10,518 nt of DNA from NCBI GenBank assembly GCA_013824045.1, contig PNND01000353.1, positions 1 to 10,518 on the forward strand. The letters run 5' to 3'. Source of the DNA: Rhodobacter sp. (lineage in GTDB: Bacteria > Pseudomonadota > Alphaproteobacteria > Rhodobacterales > Rhodobacteraceae). This document shows, piece after piece, positions 7,236-10,518 of the stretch; positions within the stretch are counted from its first letter, which is position 1; the number at the start of each line of letters is the position of its first letter. The translations under genes and the position numbers were made by a program. The notes beneath the pieces are model-generated. The model was not told the origin of the DNA. It ran no database searches and worked only from the letters and a program-made list of their open reading frames with translations.

Positions 7236-7526
7236 ATGCCGACAGCACTTTGGATTGCGCATGTTCAGGTGACGGATGCCGAAGCTTACGGGCGTTATGC
7301 CAAGGAGGCAGGGCCCGCAATTGCCGCGCATGGCGGCGTGTTTCTGGCGCGCGGCGGGCGCTATGTGCAGCTGGAAGGCAATGACCGCCCGCGCAATGTG
7401 GTCGCACGGTTCCCGAGCCTTGAGAAGGCGGTGGAGTGTTACCACTCCCCCGCCTATCAAGCGGCGCTGGCCCATGCCAAAGGGGCGAGCGTTCGTGATC
7501 TGATGGTGGTGGAAGAGGTGGAGTGA
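7236..7526 (+). CDS. DUF1330 family small protein
   Basis: A 96-residue soluble protein with the features of DUF1330, a dimeric alpha/beta-barrel fold: MPTALWIAHVQVTDAEAYGRYAKEA at the start, GGVFLARGG followed by QLEGNDRPRNVVARFPS in the middle, and AVECYHSPAYQAAL near the C-terminus. No catalytic function is established for the family and I assign none. The start at 7236 is chosen because GGAGGGG (7222-7228), which overlaps the alaS stop codon, is seven bases upstream, and because the frame extends upstream only into alaS-overlapping sequence. The four-base gap to alaS implies co-transcription and probably translational coupling. I see no terminator hairpin with a T-tract directly downstream. 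Confidence 0.9.
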   Translation: MPTALWIAHVQVTDAEAYGRYAKEAGPAIAAHGGVFLARGGRYVQLEGNDRPRNVVARFPSLEKAVECYHSPAYQAALAHAKGASVRDLMVVEEVE

Positions 7527-7729
7527 CGGTGTCTGGTCTTCGTTCGAGCAGGCATTTTCTGTGGATGAAGGCGGTTCCGGAAGAGTTTGTGTCGTGTTTG
7601 CAATGAAGGTTGGTTGACGGCACCCGTCGTGTCGTTAACAGTTATGGGTGTGTTGCCCCATTTTGGGCTGTGCCGAGTTGCGTGTTTCCCGAGTGCAAAA
7701 GGATTTTCTTGCCAAGGGGGTTATGTGGC
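7527..7729. other. Intergenic region upstream of the LysR-type gene
   Basis: A 203-bp noncoding stretch, more AT-rich than its flanks. It contains a good -35-like TTGACG at 7614-7619 but no convincing -10 at 16-18 bp spacing. Two short inverted repeats occur: GACGG-CAC-CCGTC at 7616-7628, and GCCC-N6-GGGC around 7655-7668. Neither is followed by a T-tract, so I do not call a terminator. The LysR reading frame is open back to a TTG at 7610, but those 40 codons precede the normal LysR N-terminus and look noncoding. The region most likely holds the promoter and possibly the autoregulatory site of the LysR gene. Confidence 0.5.
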
Positions 7730-8614
7730 ATGGCGGCGCCTTTCCCGGACTGGAACGATTTGCGTGATATCCTGCTGATTACCAATGCAGGCAGTCTTTC
7801 CGGTGCGGCGCGGATCGCACAGATTAGCCAGTCGACAATGTCGCGGCGTCTGGCTGCGATCGAGGCTAATGGCCAGCCTGTGTTTCTGCGCGATGAGATG
7901 GGTCGGCTGAGCCCAAATGCGCGCGGGCTGGAGCTGGTGGCAGCGGCACGGGAGATGGCGGCCGTTTATGACCGCGTCAAGGCGCGGTTGACGGATGCCG
8001 GGCCGCCGCTGCGGGTGGCCAGCTGCGAGATGATGGCAAAGCTGTTTCTTGCCCCTGCTTTGCCGGTGTGGTCGTCGCGGGCGGACAGTGCGGCCGTATT
8101 GCAGGTGCATGAGGATGTTTATGCGCTGGAAGCGGAGTCCTTTGATGTGATGGTCGCGCCCATGGCGGCGGCACCTGAACGCAGCACCGGGCAATTGCTG
8201 GGCCTGTTCCAGATGGGGTTATTTGCCGCGCCGCATTATGTGGCGGCGAACCGCATCCGGGGTGGGCTTGACACGCTGGAGGGGCAGGGCGTGATCCGTG
8301 CGTCCAAGGTGCTGGGTGATACGGAAAGCTATCGCTGGCTGGCGCGGCAAGGCGGCAATGTGACGATGCTGTCACCCAATATCCCGATTATGGCCGAGGC
8401 CTGTGCAGCAGGATTGGGCGTGGCCTTGCTGCCGCTGGATCTGGCCGGGCATGACCCGCGGATGTTGCCCATTGATGGGCCAAGACCGCCCCCCTGCGAG
8501 ATCTGGGCCGTGGCAGATGCCAAGTCGTCCGGGGATCCGAGAGTGGCGGGATTTCTGAAATGGGCGCGCGGACATTTCCGCGCGACCAGAGGTGAGGAAC
8601 GCGCCGCGGGTTAA
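7730..8614 (+). CDS. LysR-type transcriptional regulator, target unknown
   Basis: A 294-residue DNA-binding regulator of normal LysR length. Residues 8-66 form the winged helix-turn-helix: WNDLRDILLITNAGSLSGAARIAQISQSTMSRRLAAIE, with the family-typical Ser/Thr-rich recognition helix, then a linker helix to about residue 90. The effector-binding domain (about 92-288) includes the late GLGVALLP motif (228-235) common in the family. ATG 7730 is chosen because it puts the helix-turn-helix at the usual distance from the N-terminus and follows AAGGGGG (7714-7720) by nine bases; a TTG 40 codons upstream is in frame but gives an atypical extension. LysR genes often sit divergent from their target, but here the upstream neighbour (DUF1330) points the same way, so no target is suggested. 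The stop codon overlaps that of typA on the other strand. Confidence 0.88.
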   Translation: MAAPFPDWNDLRDILLITNAGSLSGAARIAQISQSTMSRRLAAIEANGQPVFLRDEMGRLSPNARGLELVAAAREMAAVYDRVKARLTDAGPPLRVASCEMMAKLFLAPALPVWSSRADSAAVLQVHEDVYALEAESFDVMVAPMAAAPERSTGQLLGLFQMGLFAAPHYVAANRIRGGLDTLEGQGVIRASKVLGDTESYRWLARQGGNVTMLSPNIPIMAEACAAGLGVALLPLDLAGHDPRMLPIDGPRPPPCEIWAVADAKSSGDPRVAGFLKWARGHFRATRGEERAAG

Positions 8615-10428
8615 GAGGCGCGGGATTGGCGCTTGCGCTCATGCGGATCAAGGATCCGCTTGCGCAGGCGGATGATCTTGGGCGTCACTTCGACCAGTTC
8701 GTCATCGTCGATATAGGCAATCGCTTCTTCGAGGCTGAAGCGGATATGCGGCGTCAAGCGAACGGCCTCATCCGTGCCAGAGGCGCGGACGTTGGTGAGT
8801 TTCTTGCCCTTGAGCGGGTTCACCTCAAGGTCGTTGTCGCGGCTGTGTTCGCCGATGATCATGCCTTCATAGACGTTTTCCTGCGGGCCGATGAACATGC
8901 GGCCCCGCTCTTCGAGGTTCCACAGTGCATAGGCGACGGACACGCCGTTTTCCATGCTGATCAGCACGCCCTGACGGCGGCCCTGGATCGGGCCTTTATG
9001 CGCGACCCAGCCGTGGAAGATACGGTTGAGCACGCCGGTACCGCGCGTGTCGGTCAGGAATTGGCCGTGATAGCCGATCAACCCGCGGGAGGGGACATGC
9101 GCGATGATGCGGGTCTTGCCCACGCCTGCGGGTTTCATTTCGACCAGTTCGCCCTTGCGCTCGCCGGTCAGCTTGTCGATGACGGCGCCGGAATATTCGT
9201 CATCCACATCGACGATGACCTCTTCCACCGGTTCATGGCGGACGCCGTCTTCGTCCTTGAAGATCACGCGGGGGCGCGAGATCGACAGTTCAAACCCTTC
9301 GCGGCGCATGTTTTCGATCAGCACGCCCATCTGAAGTTCGCCACGGCCGGAAACCTCGAACGCCTCGCCGCCGGGGGTGTCGGCAACCTTGATGGCGACG
9401 TTGACCTCGGATTCCTTCATCAGACGGTCGCGGATGACGCGCGACTGAACCTTTGATCCATCGCGGCCCGCGAGCGGGCTGTCATTGATGCCGAAGGTGA
9501 CGGTGATGGTCGGCGGATCGATTGGCTGGGCGGGAAGGGCGGTGTCGATCTCGAGCGCGCAGAGCGTATCGGCCACGGTCGCCTTGGACATGCCCGCGAT
9601 GGTGACGATGTCGCCTGCCAGCGCCTCATCAATGGGTTGCTGGCCGAGGCCGCGGAAGGCCAGAACCTTTGTCACGCGGAACTGTTCCAGACGGTCGCCG
9701 GTGCGCGACAGGGCCTTGATCGTTTCGCCAACGCGCAGGCGGCCGGATTCGACGCGGCCTGTCAGGATGCGGCCGATGAAGGGATCGGCCGACAGCGTGG
9801 TGGCCAGCATGCGGAAGGGTTCATCCTGCGCGGCAAGCTGCTTGGGCGCGGGGACGTGGCGCACTATCATATCGAACAGCGCGGTCAGGTCCTTGCGCGG
9901 GCCATCGAGGGATTCATCGGCCCAACCGGCGCGGCCCGAGGCGTAAAGATAGGGGAAATCAAGCTGTTCGTCGGTGGCGCCGAGGTTTGAGAAAAGATCG
10001 AACACCTCATTCAGCGCGCGGTCGGGTTCGGCATCGGGCTTGTCGACCTTGTTCAGCACCACGATGGGGCGCAGGCCGAGGGCGAGCGCCTTGGCCAGCA
10101 CGAATTTGGTTTGCGGCATGGGGCCTTCGGCGGCATCAACCAGCAGACAGACGCCATCGACCATCGACAGGATACGCTCCACCTCGCCGCCGAAATCGGC
10201 GTGGCCGGGCGTGTCGACGATGTTGATGCGCGTGGAGCCATGTTCGACCGAGGTGCATTTGGCAAGGATGGTGATGCCACGTTCCCGTTCGATGTCGTTG
10301 GAATCCATCGCTCTTTCCGAAACGGCCTCATTGGCGCGGAAGGCGCCGGACTGTTTGAGCAGTTCATCGACGAGTGTGGTTTTGCCATGGTCGACATGCG
10401 CGATGATGGCGATGTTGCGAAGCTCCAT
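8611..10428 (-). CDS. typA: Ribosome-associated translational GTPase TypA/BipA
   Basis: Elongation-factor-like GTPase that binds the 70S ribosome and supports ribosome assembly and stress or low-temperature adaptation. The 605 residues match the family (E. coli 607). GTPase motifs are G1 AHVDHGKTT (10-18), G2 Thr in RGIT (50-53), G3 DTPGH (72-76), G4 NKVD (126-129) and G5 SGRAG (164-168). The rest carries the beta-barrel and EF-G-like domains III and V, and the TypA-specific C-terminal domain with [19 protein letters not shown] and [13 protein letters not shown], which separate it from LepA and EF-G. The ATG at 10428 is preferred because [18 protein letters not shown] is the standard TypA N-terminus; an in-frame GTG at 10446 would add six residues (MKETSP). 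The ribosome-binding site is weak for both (AAAGAG about nine bases before the ATG). It is convergent with the LysR gene and shares four bases (TTAA) with it. Confidence 0.98.
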   Translation of the reverse strand: MELRNIAIIAHVDHGKTTLVDELLKQSGAFRANEAVSERAMDSNDIERERGITILAKCTSVEHGSTRINIVDTPGHADFGGEVERILSMVDGVCLLVDAAEGPMPQTKFVLAKALALGLRPIVVLNKVDKPDAEPDRALNEVFDLFSNLGATDEQLDFPYLYASGRAGWADESLDGPRKDLTALFDMIVRHVPAPKQLAAQDEPFRMLATTLSADPFIGRILTGRVESGRLRVGETIKALSRTGDRLEQFRVTKVLAFRGLGQQPIDEALAGDIVTIAGMSKATVADTLCALEIDTALPAQPIDPPTITVTFGINDSPLAGRDGSKVQSRVIRDRLMKESEVNVAIKVADTPGGEAFEVSGRGELQMGVLIENMRREGFELSISRPRVIFKDEDGVRHEPVEEVIVDVDDEYSGAVIDKLTGERKGELVEMKPAGVGKTRIIAHVPSRGLIGYHGQFLTDTRGTGVLNRIFHGWVAHKGPIQGRRQGVLISMENGVSVAYALWNLEERGRMFIGPQENVYEGMIIGEHSRDNDLEVNPLKGKKLTNVRASGTDEAVRLTPHIRFSLEEAIAYIDDDELVEVTPKIIRLRKRILDPHERKRQSRAS

Positions 10429-10518
10429 CGGGGAGGTCTCTTTCACGTTTTTCTGCGGTTGCGAGGGCCATACAGGGTTTGCGCCCGGTTGGCGAGTCCC
10501 CCAGTGTCAGGGGATGTT
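10429..10518 (-). other. Upstream region of typA, cut by window edge
   Basis: This 90-bp noncoding stretch should contain the typA 5' leader and perhaps its promoter. Reading on the minus strand, a TATGGC at about plus positions 10472-10467 could be a -10 element, but no good -35 lies at the right distance. A short inverted repeat CCCC-N7-GGGG (10499-10513) is present without a T-tract. Nothing further can be supported. Confidence 0.3.

Noticed and set aside
7574..7588. GTTC-N7-GTTT resembling an SOS box upstream of the LysR-type gene
   Set aside because: It has one mismatch, lies far (about 140 bp) from the start codon and has no promoter elements around it. Single-mismatch matches of this short motif are expected by chance.
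7610..7729. Forty-codon N-terminal extension of the LysR-type protein from a TTG start
   Set aside because: The extension has no family similarity, puts the helix-turn-helix too far from the N-terminus, and a normal ATG with AAGGGGG nearby explains the gene better.
10499..10513. Inverted repeat CCCC-N7-GGGG upstream of typA as a terminator or riboswitch
   Set aside because: The stem is only four base pairs with no T-tract, and the window ends here; too little structure to call.
1..10518. A hidden mobile element, defence system or CRISPR array
   Set aside because: I found no transposase, integrase, inverted terminal repeats, regular repeats or tRNA-adjacent junctions. All large frames are housekeeping or common accessory genes in a compact layout.

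Overview
The window is high-GC chromosomal DNA from an alphaproteobacterium, most probably a member of the Rhodobacteraceae. The evidence is a CckA-type hybrid kinase next to recA, GTTC/GAAC-N7 direct-repeat SOS boxes (the alphaproteobacterial LexA type, not the E. coli CTG-N10-CAG type) at recA, and closely alphaproteobacterial RecA, AlaS and TypA proteins. It is a core housekeeping region. I see no insertion sequence, phage gene, tRNA, rRNA, CRISPR array or defence locus, and no tract whose base composition looks foreign.

Layout from left to right. Positions 1-702 hold the 3' part of an RsmB/NOP-family rRNA cytosine-C5 methyltransferase (+). After 63 bp carrying a CtrA-like TTAG-N7-TTAA box comes cckA (766-2508, +), a compact membrane histidine kinase with a fused receiver domain. 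Convergent to it with an 18-bp gap is a small PAPS-sulfotransferase-like gene (2527-3129, -). The 220-bp region between that gene and recA carries the recA promoter overlapped by one perfect and one near-perfect LexA box. recA (3350-4423, +) is closed by a strong intrinsic terminator. alaS (4577-7231, +) follows and is tightly coupled to a DUF1330 gene (7236-7526, +). A 203-bp gap precedes a LysR-type regulator (7730-8614, +), whose stop codon overlaps that of the convergent typA/bipA GTPase gene (8611-10428, -). The last 90 bp are the upstream region of typA.

Functionally, the window joins RNA modification and translation (methyltransferase, AlaS, TypA), DNA repair and the SOS response (RecA), and the CckA-ChpT-CtrA phosphorelay that controls cell cycle, motility and, in Rhodobacter, gene transfer agent production. 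The sulfotransferase-like, DUF1330 and LysR genes have no assigned substrate or target. The most useful observations are regulatory: the two-box SOS promoter of recA, the possible CtrA feedback site at cckA together with the absence of an obvious SOS box there, and a seven-codon (stop included) micro-ORF with a strong Shine-Dalgarno just ahead of alaS. I did not find a convincing new biological system.
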